Assembly: GCF_963583255.1 (NCBI RefSeq)
Contig: NC_084809.1
Span: 8,844,215 to 8,908,214, forward strand
DNA length: 64,000 bases
Reading direction: 5' to 3'
From: Pyrus communis
Lineage: Eukaryota > Streptophyta > Magnoliopsida > Rosales > Rosaceae
Shown: positions 1 to 12,300 of the stretch, one piece after another
Layout: each line of letters starts with the position of its first letter
Numbering within the stretch: position 1 is the stretch's first letter
Notes under the pieces: generated by a model
Told to the model about the DNA's origin: nothing
What the model saw: only the letters and a program-made list of their open reading frames with translations
Database searches by the model: none
Program-made: the position numbers and the translations under genes

Positions 1-71
1 TGCATTATTCTTTTCATTTTTTGAAATTGACTTGAACTTACCCTTGCCAACCAACTATGATTGCCAATTAG

Positions 72-3000
72 ATGAATGGACAAATTTCCAGGAACGGCTA
101 GAAGATCCTAAGAATGAGATTCCTGGGAAGGACAGATCAGAGTTAACCCGTCAGTGGGTATCTTACAGGGCACAGACACTTTCTAGAACAGGTCTGGATT
201 AATGCGTAAATTCGTCTCTTGTATAATTATCATTTAAATATGTTAACTTATACTTTTAATCTGTATTTTTCTGCTAGTGAGAGGGATGATGTACTATAGG
301 AGGGCTTTAGACCTTCAGTGTGTCCTGGAAACAGCAGGAGATAGTGGTTAGTGGTTTCTGTAACAGATAATGTGTTTCAACAGCAACGTTACCCGATTTT
401 GGTTCCAAAATTTTGTAAAAGCTAGTAAAGTGGCATATGGTTATGTTGCAGAGTTTTTGGGAGGCTACCAAACCTCAGGATTAAGCGAAAATGATGAGCA
501 GGCTGAGCAGGCTTTTCTAGATCGTGCACAAGCTCTGGCAGATTTGAAGTTTACATATGTAGTTTCTTGTCAGATCTATGGTACTCAGAAAAACTCCATT
601 GAAGCTCGGGATAAAAGTTGTTACACTAATATCCTGAAGCTGATGCTAACGTGAGTCAATAGTGCCATAGGATGAACAATGAGTAGATTCCTTTGCTATT
701 TAAATTGTTGATGGCATCGTTTAATAAACTTTTTTGTAGGTATCCATCTCTACGTGTTGCTTACATAGATACAATCGATGAGCAAGTGAAAGGAAGACCC
801 CAAAAAACTTACTTTTCTGTTCTAGTCAAGGGAGGTGACAAATGGGATGAGGTATGGAAAAAGACTGCTTGTTCTATACTCACTGAACAGTGCATAGCAT
901 AGTAGTATGTGCCTTGAACGGGAAATAAAGCTACTAATTTTTTTTTTTTCTATTGAAGTATATTATGCGCATAAAGTGGAAGGAATCAGCTTTATTGCGA
1001 AAGTGAATTGTTCTGTTAATCTTGGTTCTTGTTGAGTAATAAATTTCTGTTATTCTAGTATATAAAATATTTTATTGAATTATCTTCTTTTCTGTAATGT
1101 ATGTATCTGTGCATGAATTGGATTTTTTTATTATTGTGGGAAAATAATTACTAATTCAAATTTGTGGTTTTTATTTTGGAATATTTTTCTTAATAAATAA
1201 AATAGAAGAATGTAATGGAGAGCTAGAGTTTCAGATATAAAAAAAGGAAGAAACTTATTCTTATACAACATAGTTGTATAATGTATATATCGTTTTTGGG
1301 TGAAAGTAGAGAAGGATTAGGCGGTATAATGTATATATTGTAATAGTACTTTTGATTAGATGTCCATTTTGTTGTTGACAAGCTTCATCTATAAACAAGT
1401 GTCCAGGAATCCACACATAGAATAGAGTAATTAAGAGCTGGCCCGTCCTACCTGTATTGAGATTAGTGCACTCATATGAGCCATATCGAATGTAGCTAAC
1501 AGTTGATAACTAATACTTCTGTTTCTTGCATTGCTAGGAAATATACCGCATTAAGCTTCCAGGTCCTCCTACAGATATTGGCGAAGGAAAACCTGAAAAT
1601 CAAAACCATGCCATTATCTTTACTCGCGGAGAAGCCCTGCAGACAATAGACATGAATCAGGTAGCTCTTCTTGTGTCTTTATGTAAAAAATTATATACAA
1701 AGTCGGTCATTTTACCTTCTTATTGCCTGAAAGAGGAAAAAAGGGTGTTATATTGTGCTTTATTCATCCTCTTTTTCCAGGATAATTACTTTGAAGAAGC
1801 TTTCAAAATGAGAAATGTGTTGGAGGAATTCCTAAAGCATCGTCGTGGGAACCGAAAACCCACAATATTGGGTCTAAGGGAGCATATTTTCACTGGAAGG
1901 TAAGCCTTTCAATATATCCGCTCAAAATTTATGGACCTTAATGGGATGATTAGTGGCAATTGTAGTGTTATATGCTTATTTTTCTTTTCCTTCCTAATGT
2001 ACAGTGTTTCATCACTTGCTTGGTTCATGTCGAATCAAGAGACCAGTTTTGTAACTATTGGCCAAAGAATTTTGGCAAATCCACTGAGGTAAGCCTTAAA
2101 TTACATTTGACTGAGGCACATTCTAATTCTGTTATGTACTTCATTTCTTGGTTTGGGCGTGGTGAGAGGACGAATATCCATTTAACTCTAGCCACCAGAA
2201 TCGTAATCCAATCCTCAATTGTTTGTTATTTATTTACTATTACCTTTCCAGTACCTATCTAATGTCATTCCAACTTGACAGGGTACGGTTCCATTATGGT
2301 CATCCTGATATATTTGATAGAATCTTCCACATAACAAGGGGTGGCATAAGCAAAGCTTCAAAAACAATAAACTTGAGCGAGGATATATTTGCAGGTAATT
2401 TTCCATTCTTAACACGATCATCCACTAATTTAGTATTATATCAGTTGATTAATTGTGTTGATGCCTTCAGGGTACAATTCAACTATGCGTGGGGGGTTTA
2501 TAACGCATCACGAGTATATCCAAGTAGGCAAGGGGCGTGACGTGGGAATGAACCAAATATCACTTTTTGAGGCTAAGGTTTCAAATGGAAATGGAGAACA
2601 AACACTTAGCCGTGATGTTTACCGGCTTGGGCGTCGGTTTGATTTCTTCAGAATGCTGTCCTTTTACTTCACAACAATTGGATTCTATTTTAGTAGTATG
2701 GTATGCTAGCGAGACTAATCTCATTTGTCTAATGATTTACTTTGTTCCATTAGTAGTTTATACTGAGTAGATTTCTCAGACAACATGTCAGATGTCAATG
2801 CAGTCTCTGCACTTCATTAATCCATCCTTTGTCTATAGGACTAGGTTGGCATTGCTTAATTCATGTTTGAGAGAAGATTTTTCAGATGATTATATATGTT
2901 ACTGACAATGTCCATGACAGGTACAATAGTTATAGATGATAAGGCGGCCAGCCATATTCACAATAAATTGATTGAATCTGAGAATTGTATAAATAGGAAG

Positions 3001-4812
3001 GGCATTATTAGAGTTTTGAGGATGTCTTTTGGTTGTCTTTGGCTTTTTGTGTTTATCTGCTTGAAGGGATGTGGTATTTTACAACTGACTTATGTATTGC
3101 AGCTTGACACGGACATTATATTGTTTCAGGTAACTGTGCTGATTGTATATGTGTTTTTATATGGACGTATGTACATGGTTATGAGTGGGTTAGAGAACGA
3201 GATCCTGGACAGTCCAGCCATACATGAGAACAAAGCCTTCGAAGAGGCTTTGGCTACCCAGTCCGTCTTTCAACTGGGCTTGTTGCTTGTGCTTCCCATG
3301 GTAATGGAAATTGGCCTAGAGAAAGGGTTCCGCACTGCCTTGGGTGATTTTGTCATCATGCAGCTGCAGTTGGCCTCTGTTTTCTTCACATTCCAACTTG
3401 GAACAAAAGCCCATTACTATGGAAGGACAATCTTACACGGAGGATCTAAATACCGTGCAACTGGCCGTGGTTTTGTTGTCGTCCATGCAAAGTTTTCCGA
3501 GAATTACAGACTCTACTCACGCAGTCACTTTGTGAAAGGGTTGGAATTGCTGATTCTGCTGATTGTTTATGGAGTCTATGGGGAATCTTATAGGAGTTCA
3601 AATCTTTTTTGGTTCATCACCTTCTCCTTGTGGTTTCTGGTTGCTTCGTGGTTGTTTGCTCCTTTCATATTCAATCCGTCCAGCTTTGACTGGCAGAAAA
3701 CTGTAGATGATTGGACAGAGTGGAAGAGGTGGATGGGAAACCGTGGTGGTATTGGGATATCACCTGACAAAAGTTGGGAATCATGGTGGGATGAAGAACA
3801 GGAACACCTCAAATACACAGTTTTCCGGGGAAGAATTCTTGAGATAATACTTGCGCTTCGGTTCCTTATTTACCAATATGGAATTGTTTACCACCTTGAT
3901 ATAGCTCATCACAGCAAGAGTTTACTGGTAATATTCGTGTTCTATTATATTTGACTAGTTGTTCTCCTGTTGGCCTATAAATAGTTGTTTAGCCTTAAGG
4001 CCTAATTTTTACGACTTTTTTTCAATTTCTTTGCAGGTTTATGGACTTTCTTGGGTGGTTATGGTAACTGTTCTTCTCGTTTTAAAGGTATGCAAATAAA
4101 AATCATTAATAACTAGTAAGTATGTTTGATGCGAAGGTTGTTTGGACTTGGTTTTGAGTGGGTTACAGATAAAAATGTTGCTTCTCTGATGATATGATAT
4201 ATCTGATGTTGCTTATTTTGCATGTTTCCATCAGATGGTTTCCATGGGTAGACGAAGATTTGGCACCGACTTTCAGCTCATGTTCAGAATTCTGAAAGCG
4301 CTTCTGTTTCTTGGTTTCATGTCAGTCATGACTGTCCTATTTGTTGTTTGCGGCCTTACTATTTCAGATCTATTTGCTGCAATCCTTGCCTTTCTACCCA
4401 CAGGCTGGGCCCTTCTTCTGGTAAGTTAAATGTTTTATGTTGTTTAAGCGTCGAGAGTTTTTTCATTTCGAAAATACCTGTCTCAAAATTATGCTTAGAA
4501 GCAATGTCCCAAACTTTTCCTAATTGTATTCACTAAACCAATTGTTTGTTTCCTTCTTTCAAGATCGGACAAGCATGCAGGCCGATGTTCAAAGGGCTAG
4601 GGTTCTGGGAATCAATCAAGGAGCTTGGAAGAGCATACGATTACATAATGGGACTAGTAATCTTCATGCCGGTAGCCATTTTGTCATGGTTCCCGTTTGT
4701 ATCAGAGTTCCAAACACGTATCCTCTTCAACCAGGCATTCAGCAGAGGCCTGCAGATTTCCAGGATTCTTGCAGGGAGGAAAGACAAGACTGCGTCTCGG
4801 ACAGAAGCTTAA
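72..4812 (+). CDS. Callose synthase (glucan synthase-like), copy 1, 3' part of gene
   Basis: Makes beta-1,3-glucan (callose) from UDP-glucose at the plasma membrane. I read 13 exons with GT-AG borders: 72-191, 278-346, 422-650, 740-851, 1538-1660, 1781-1899, 2005-2088, 2282-2394, 2471-2700, 3130-3927, 4037-4087, 4235-4420, 4564-4812. Phases agree at every junction, giving about 827 aa without a stop. Family landmarks include [10 protein letters not shown] (from 740), [14 protein letters not shown] (2282), [15 protein letters not shown] and [14 protein letters not shown] (2471 exon), and hydrophobic membrane segments in the last four exons. The protein ends in an AGRKDK-type tail. The window opens in the intron before exon 72; by comparison with copy 2, at least 11 further exons are expected upstream, outside the window. 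The sequence resembles the CALS6/7 subgroup more than CALS9/10, but that is from memory. Family assignment is secure; the exact member is not. Confidence 0.93.
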
Positions 4813-5582
4813 AAATTTCCATCTACATTGAAGCTTTTAGCATCTCTAAGTTCATATCCGCAATTAGAATATAATTTATCCTGTGAAAATCCATAGAAAC
4901 ATAACAATTAATTTTATGAGGAAGACTAAGTAGAGTGCCTTTGTAGTTGCTTGTCTTTGCCACTCACTGCCTATACCAAGTTTCATGTATATCATTAGCT
5001 GCTATCGTCTTTCCACTTATGATGTTAAATTGCATAATTTTGAATGTTCATTGGAATTGGTGGATGCTTCCATGAATATACGGTCTAGTTTCGTGTCTAG
5101 GACTAGATTGATAACCTTCTAAATAGTGGCTTATTCATTCAAACTCAATCTTGTATACCAAACGAGGCCTAAGTTCTTGGATTTGGAGTCCTCTGCCTTT
5201 GAGTTAGGCAGAGCATAGATCTTTTAAAGGACCAACCTTTTGTAACCAGATTTTTTCTCTCCAAATGTCTATTTTCAATTTGAACGTACATACAAAATTG
5301 AATGAAAATATTTTAAATTAGATAATATTGATTTTGTTTAGTGCATGACCAATAATTCAACAAACGAGAGATGCTAGGATCAGTCATTGGTAAAATAATT
5401 TATGCAAGGTTGTTCATGTAATTTGAAGATAATATAAGGTTACTGGTAAAAGGTTACGTGTTCAAGAAATAAAAATTTAGTCATTAAATTATTAACATAA
5501 CCATCATCAGTTACTTGGAATGTGGAATTCAACTTCAAACATATTGATAACTATGTAATTGAAGTACCGGATAACATTATAA
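4813..5582 (+). other. 3' flank of callose synthase copy 1
   Basis: No gene seen. From about 4872 to the N gap this stretch is closely similar to 19829-20506 downstream of copy 2, and parts recur at 25610-26160 downstream of copy 3. The duplicated unit therefore extends at least 700 bp past the stop codon. The sequence around 5541-5570 is the uninterrupted counterpart of the site where an 893-bp element sits in copy 2. Confidence 0.8.
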
Positions 5583-5782
5583 NNNNNNNNNNNNNNNNNN
5601 NNNNNNNNNNNNNNNNNNNNNNNNNNNNNNNNNNNNNNNNNNNNNNNNNNNNNNNNNNNNNNNNNNNNNNNNNNNNNNNNNNNNNNNNNNNNNNNNNNNN
5701 NNNNNNNNNNNNNNNNNNNNNNNNNNNNNNNNNNNNNNNNNNNNNNNNNNNNNNNNNNNNNNNNNNNNNNNNNNNNNNNNNN
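5583..5782. other. Assembly gap (200 N)
   Basis: Exactly 200 N. The round size suggests a placeholder, so its true length is unknown. It hides the 5' LTR, gag and protease of the Copia element and its left insertion boundary. Confidence 0.99.
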
Positions 5783-5822
5783 GTACGAGTGGTCTCCTAA
5801 ATCATTTCATCAACCACAAGCT

Positions 5823-8800
5823 ATGGTGGGTGTGGTGGTCTCTCCCAACCTCTGGCATCGTCGTCTTGGTCACCCCAGCCATCAAACTCTCCAACAAGTC
5901 CTTCGTATGTCTTCCATTAATGTGTCTTCCAAGCTGTTCAAGTCTGTTTGTCATTCATGTCTATGTAATAAAAGCCATCGTCTCCCGTTTGGAACTTCGT
6001 CTCTCACCAGTCATGGTGCATTAGACCTCGTTTATAGTGATGTTTGGGGCCCTGCTCCATACTCTTCAATTGATGGTTTTTCTTACTATGTTATCTTTGT
6101 TGATCACTTTACAAAATATATATGGCTCTACCCTCTCAAAAAGAAATCTGATGTGTTTTCCACTTTTGTCACCTTCAAAGCACTAGTTGAAAATTACTTC
6201 AAAAGAAAAATCACTAGGTTATACACTGATGGTGGGGGCGAATTTATCAAACTCCAACATTTTCTCTCATCCAATGGTATCACCCATCTTCTTACACCAC
6301 CTCACACTCCTCAACACAATGGAGTCGCCGAACGACGACATCGTCATATTGTTGAAACTGGTCTCACACTTCTTCATCAAGCTTCTTTACCTCTCACCTA
6401 TTGGTCTTATGCCTTTAAAACAGCTACCTATCTTATCAACCGTATGCCCACTCCGATTCTTAATAATCTCTCCCCATTCACTCAACTATTTGATGAACAA
6501 CCCAACTACTCCCGTCTTCGTACATTTGGGTGCTTGTGTTTTCCTTGGTTACGTCCTTACAATTCCAATAAATTACTCCCTCGTTCCCGCCCATGTCTCT
6601 TCCTTGGTTACTCATCTAATCAAAGTGCGTTTCAGTGTCTTGATCTTTCCTCCCACAAAATTTTTATCTCTCGGCATGTCCAATTCGATGAGTCCACTTT
6701 TCCTCTTGCTAACCTCCCTTCCTCCACTCCCCATGTCACGGTTGATAACTCTCACACTTGGGTCTCTTCTCTTTCTCCAGTTACTCATGTTCCTGTCCAC
6801 TTACCCACCAGGCCTGTTGAGTCGGTTGTTTCCTCTTCGCTGCCACCACACGTCACATCATCATCATCATCCTCAGAATCTGCCCCTGTCTCAGAACCGT
6901 CACCATCCGCTGCCCCGATCCCTATTGCTGATGCTATCCCTTCTCTCTTACCGTCACCCAATCGCCAAGCATTGGTCCCTACCTCTACCGCACCTATATT
7001 CACCCCACCATATTCTCCAACCCAAACTGATCACGTCCAGCCACCTCCCCCCAACAACTCCGTTCGTACATACACTAGAAACCCTCATAGGACTGTTGTC
7101 ACCTTTCCATCCTCTAACCCAACCTCCCTCAACCCCCCCCCCCGTACCTCCTATGCTCCCCAATCATTCCATGATCACCCGTGCCAAAGCCGGTATACAC
7201 AAACCCAATCCTCGGTATGCTATGACTGCTACTAAACATCCCATTCTCTCTTCAGTTGAACCGACATGTGTCTCTCAGGCTGTCAAGGATCCCCTGTGGC
7301 GACAAGCAATGTCCAATGAGTTCAATGCGTTAATTCGCAATGGTACATGGGAGCTCGTTCCTTCCCTTCCCTCTCAAAATCTTATTGGTTGTAAGTGGGT
7401 GTTTCGTATCAAACGGCATCCTGATGGCACTATTGACAGGTACAAGGCACGCTTAGTTGCCAAGGGTTTTCACCAACGTCCTGGTGTTGATTTTTCAGAT
7501 ACTTTCAGTCCGGTGATCAAACCTACTACCATACGCATTGTTTTGCATCTTGCCGTGACTCATAAGTGGCCAATTCGTCAGTTGGACGTCAACAATGCTT
7601 TCCTTCATGGCACACTCCGTGAAAATGTCTATATGGTCCAACCACCTGGTTTTGTTGACTCCAATCATCCATCTCATGTGTGTAAATTGAGGAAAGCCCT
7701 CTATGGCCTCAAACAGGCTCCCCGGGCATGGTACAAGGAATTACACTCATTTCTGCTCTCCCATGGCTTTGTCAATGCCATCTCTGATGCCTCACTCTTT
7801 CTCTTGAATAAAGGGACTGCTGTAATTTATTTTTTGGTTTATGTTGATGATCTTCTTATTACAGGAAACGATTTCTCACTTATAGCAAAGTTCATTCACC
7901 TGTTGGCAACTCGGTTCTCCGTCAAAGACCTGGGCTCCTTACATTACTTTCTTGGTGTTGAAGTCCTTCCCACAGCCACTGGCCTATTTCTCTCTCAGCA
8001 CAAGTACATTCATGATCTTCTTGTCAATGCCAAGATGGATGGTGCAAAGGCTGTCAGTACACCTCTCTCCACCACTCACTCACTCATGCTCCATGATGGC
8101 TCCTCCCCAACGGATCCCACTCCCTACCGTCGTCTTGTTGGTGGACTTCAATACCTCAGTCTTACACGCCCTGACATCTCCTTCACAGTCAATAAGCTCT
8201 CTCAATTCATGCATTCTCCTTCCGAGACTCACTGGCAGGCACTCAAGCGTCTTCTCCGCTACTTGAAGGGTACCCTTTCCTTTGGCCTTCATCTTTGTCG
8301 TCGCCCCTCTCATCGTCTCTATGCCTTTTCCGATGCTGACTGGGCTGGTGATCGTGATGATCGCAAATCTACGACTGGCTATGTTGTCTATCTTGGTGGC
8401 AATCTCATCTCTTGGAGCTCCCGCAAGCAGCGGTCTGTCTCTCGCTCCTCTACCGAAGCCGAATATCGGGCCATTGCTGCCACCACTGCTGAACTTATAT
8501 GGATTCAGTCCTTACTGCGTGAACTTGGCATTTCTCTCCCCACAACACCGGCTGTTTCTTGTGATAACATTGGAGCCATGTTCTATTGTGCTAATCCGGT
8601 TCTCCATTCCCGTATGAAGCATATCGATATTGATTTTCAGTTTGTACGGGATCGTGTCACTCGTGGTCTTCTTCAAGTCTCTCATGTCTCCACTACTGAT
8701 CAGCTTGCAGACGCTCTAACCAAATCCTTGCCACGTCCACGTTTCCATCTCCTTCGTTCCAAGATCGGTGTCTCCGATGGTGCCACCGTCTTGCGGGGGC

Positions 8801-8826
8801 GTGTTAAGGAATCTGCTCCATCCTAA
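5823..8826 (+). pseudogene. Copia polyprotein (integrase-RT-RNase H) with one frameshift
   Basis: First frame, 5823-7235: GAG-pre-integrase zinc motif (LWHRRLGHPS, then CHSCLCNKSH), then the integrase core with its acidic residues in [15 protein letters not shown] and NGVAERRHR. Second frame, read from about 7144 to the stop at 8826: reverse transcriptase ([22 protein letters not shown], active site YVDDLLITG) and RNase H ([24 protein letters not shown]). The frames switch at a run of 11 C at 7133-7143 in a low-complexity Pro/Ser linker. Every catalytic motif looks intact, so one indel in a homopolymer is the only visible lesion. It could be a real mutation or an assembly error. The stop falls a few bases inside the 3' LTR, as is common in Copia elements. 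Confidence 0.88.
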
Positions 8827-9115
8827 CAGCAGACATGATCTGCTCCATCAACTGCTGCTCCATCAACTGCTGCTCCATCAACTGCACAACTGCAATATTC
8901 CTGACAGCAGACATCATGTGCTCTGCTGCTCCATCAACTGCACAACTGCAATATTCCTGACAGCAGACATGAACTGCTCTGACGTGTTGCAGCATGGGCA
9001 GCAAGCACGCCAGCTTTAGTTTATTACATGTGTCTTTAGTTTATTGCATATGTGTGTGTGTAAGATGTATATAAAACATTTAACTGTTATTACAATAAAG
9101 ATTAACAGAAAACAT
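8802..9115 (+). repeat. Copia 3' LTR with internal short tandem repeats
   Basis: Begins TGTTAAGGAATC directly after TTGCGGGGGCG (polypurine tract). Contains repeated units: CTGCTCCATCAACTG occurs four times and a longer block with CTGACAGCAGACAT recurs at 8902 and 8958. The end coordinate is approximate because the partner LTR lies in the N gap. Confidence 0.6.
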
Positions 9116-9393
9116 ATCATTTGTACACAGAATTCCCTGGCCACCACAGAGGCTCAACTTAAGTACTCATTTGTACGAATCGTAAGTGTATGCATGGTAA
9201 ATGGATGCCAAACTTCATTAACTTCCTGTTGACAAGTTGATGCGTAACTATGGAATAACTACTCACTTTCTTGGGGTGTGATCACTTTATTTTCGGATCA
9301 TGTTTCGGTTACTATGCAGCGTTTTTCCTTCGAGGATCTGCTAAACTCATTTTTTTTAAGTTACTAATCGGTATTTGTATATTATGATAACAG

Positions 9394-12300
9394 ATACTGC
9401 CACTTGTTGCACCTACAAAAATAATAATGGAGATGCCTATAAGTAATTATCGATGGCATGAGTTCTTTCCAAATGGTAATATTTCAAACTTTGCTATACC
9501 GCTTTCACTTAAAACGTTTTTAACTGTAGCCTGCTCTTACTACAAATTCACATTTGGAACTGCTGTAGTAACTCGTAATATTGGCGTTGTTATTGCAATA
9601 TGGGCTCCAATCGTCCTGGTAAGTGAACCCCGGAAGAATTCTGTCATATGATAAAATTTGCATTTCTTGTACATGCTTACTTTTATTGATTATTGGTGTA
9701 TAGGTTTATTTTATGGATGGACAAATATGGTATGCAATATTTTCTACTATCTTTGGTGGAATTCATGGAGCCTTCAGCCATCTGGGTGAGGTCGGTGGCA
9801 AATTTGTTCTCTCTGTTTACATTTAACGTGTCCATATCTGTCTCAGGCTCTCAGCTTGTCTTGGTTTCTTCCCAATGAACCCTTTATAACTATTTGTCTC
9901 TCAGATACGGACCCTTGGGATGTTGAGGTCCAGATTTGAATCTGTGCCTTCTGCTTTCAGTAATCATCTTATGCCGTCACAAAATGAGTATGCAAACAAG
10001 GAAGGACCATTGGTGGTACTAATTTAATCACTGTTTTCATATTGCTCTATGTACATGGAATTTAAGTTGCTTTTGCCCCTCATAATATATTTCATACCAT
10101 ACATATATGATTTGCACACCACATACGGATGCAGGTAATTTGTTTGGTATTTCTTGTCAATCATGACCTGAAATCTTTTTTCTTCCATGTCTTTGACTAA
10201 AGTAGACACTTTGATGTGGCAGAATGAGCAACGCCAACGAAAGAACATTGCTAATTTCTCTCACGTTTGGAATGAGTTCATAACTTCAATGCGAGGGGAA
10301 GACCTTATCAGCAATAGGTAAACTGCTTCTTGCTCTCTAATTTACCTTTCAACTTAGTTTTAGCAAGTTGCTGATTATATCCATTCAAAAAAACCGTACA
10401 GAGATAGAGATCTGCTTCTTGTTCCATATTCATCAGGTGATGTGTCTGTTGTCCAGTGGCCTCCTTCCTTGCTTGCCAGTAAGGTATAATTTACCTTTCA
10501 ACGCAGTTTTAGCAAGTTGCTTTTTTACATGCCTTCATATGTTAATTTTATGTACAAATCCAATCAGTAACTCTTATTATTGTTGTTTTCACATGTGAAG
10601 ATTCCGATAGCATTAGACATGGCAAGATATTTTAAGGGGAAGGCAGATGATGATTTATTTAGAAAGATTAAAAATGATAGTTGTATGTACTCAGCAGTAA
10701 CTGAATGCTATGAGACACTCAGGGATATTATATATGGCCTTTTGGAAGATGAAGCGGATAAGATGTAAGTCAGAAGCATACCAGTTTGAATGTCATAGAT
10801 AACCAGAATCGGCTTGCACAATTTTATCCTCCCTATTATAAAGTATGTTTCATCTTGCATATCAGGATTGTAAACTGGATATGCTCTGAAGTAGACAGTA
10901 GCATACAGCAGCATAGATTTTTGACTAAATTCCGCATGAGCGGGCTGCCATTTCTTAGCGAGAGGTTGGAGAATTTTCTAAAGCTCTTGGTAACATACTT
11001 CCTTCGATGCCTTTCTAAAATTTGTAGTGCTGAGTTTTTCAGTAATGAACTGATAGTCTAGACAACGTAGACATTATACATTTCCTTTCTGAGTACTTCA
11101 GTTGGTGCGTTGGCAGCTACTCGCAGATGAGGATGATGATAATGTCGATAGTTCCATGCATCAGATAATCAATGTCTTTCAAGATATCATGGAGATTATC
11201 ACACAGGATGTTATGATCAACGGCCGTGAGTGAGTTCTAAGAAATAAGTGCATTCTGGTGACCGAACAAAAAAATGTCATAACCACCAAATGGGCCTTTC
11301 CATCTCCTGTGGTTTTATGGTTTTGTTATTCTCTGTGCAGAATACTGGAGGCAGCACATCACATTGATCCTCAAAATGTCAAGAGGGAGCAAAGGTTTCA
11401 CAAGCTTAAGATTGGCTACAGACATAAGGATTGGAGGGAGAAGGTAACTTTGGGAGACATTCTTTTGTTATTGACATTAACTGATTATCTAAGATTTTTG
11501 GGTCTTACTATCTTCTATGTTAACAAAGGTAGTCAGACTTCATTTGATTTTGACCGTCAAGGAGTCTGCCATCAATGTCCCTCAAAACTTGGATGCTCGC
11601 AGGCGCATCACCTTCTTTGCAAACTCCTTATTCATGAACATGCCACGTGCTCCCAAAGTTCGTGACATGCTCTCATTCAGGTCTGTCATTGTAAACGCTC
11701 AGTTTGTCAATGGTAAAATTAGGCTACTAAATGGAATAAGGAAATAACAAAAAGGCCCCCCTTTGGACATGATTTTTGAGACTTGGTTGAAGTTGAAAGA
11801 TCAATATGGTTTTTCTTCCAACATTTTTGTTGAAGATATATGTCTCTTACCTCTTTCAGGATTTTCTTTTTCGCTTCGGGATCTGATAATTGCTAAAATA
11901 AGTTCAATATTCTTCCTGATTTATATTTCAGTGTTCTGACTCCTTATTACAAAGAAGATGTGCTCTATTCTGATGAGGAACTTATACGAGAAAATGAGGA
12001 TGGAATCTCAATTTTGTTCTACCTGCAGAAAATATATCCTGGTGCGTGTCAGTCTCATATCTGCATTATTCTTTTCGTTTTTTTTTTTTTTTTTTTTTTG
12101 AAATTGACTTGAACTTACCCTTGCCAACCAACTATGATTGCCAATTAGATGAATGGAAAAATTTCAAGGAACGGCGAAAAGAGATTCCTGAGAAGGACAG
12201 ATCAGAGTTAACTCGTCAGTGGGTATCTTACAGGGCACAGACACTTTCTAGAACAGGTCTGCATCAATTCGTAAATTGGTCTCTTGTATAATTATCATTT

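Larger units (their letters stand above)
5783..9115 (+). mobile_element. Ty1/Copia LTR retrotransposon, 5' part lost in gap
   Basis: Internal coding region (5783-8801) followed by a 3' LTR. Domain order integrase, reverse transcriptase, RNase H is the Copia order. The 5' LTR, gag and protease are not visible because of the N gap. The right boundary is uncertain: the 3' LTR starts TGTTAAGGA at 8802 after a G-rich polypurine stretch, and a plausible ...ACA end lies near 9111. The element separates callose synthase copies 1 and 2, and host intron sequence of copy 2 is present by 9393. Confidence 0.85.

Noticed and set aside
3588..3818. 76-aa antisense open frame repeated in all three callose copies
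   Set aside because: Its recurrence at 15062-15292 and 24767-24997 comes from the duplicated exon; there is no independent evidence for an antisense gene.
2896..3954. 352-aa open frame starting in a callose synthase intron
   Set aside because: The first part is intron; the real exon starts at 3130 after TTTCAG and joins the exon ending at 2700 in frame.
6785..7163. Open frames antisense to the Copia polyprotein
   Set aside because: Shadows of the Pro/Ser-rich linker, with no domain.
8826..8995. CRISPR-like spaced repeats
   Set aside because: Irregular short repeats without unique spacers, located in a retrotransposon LTR of a plant genome.
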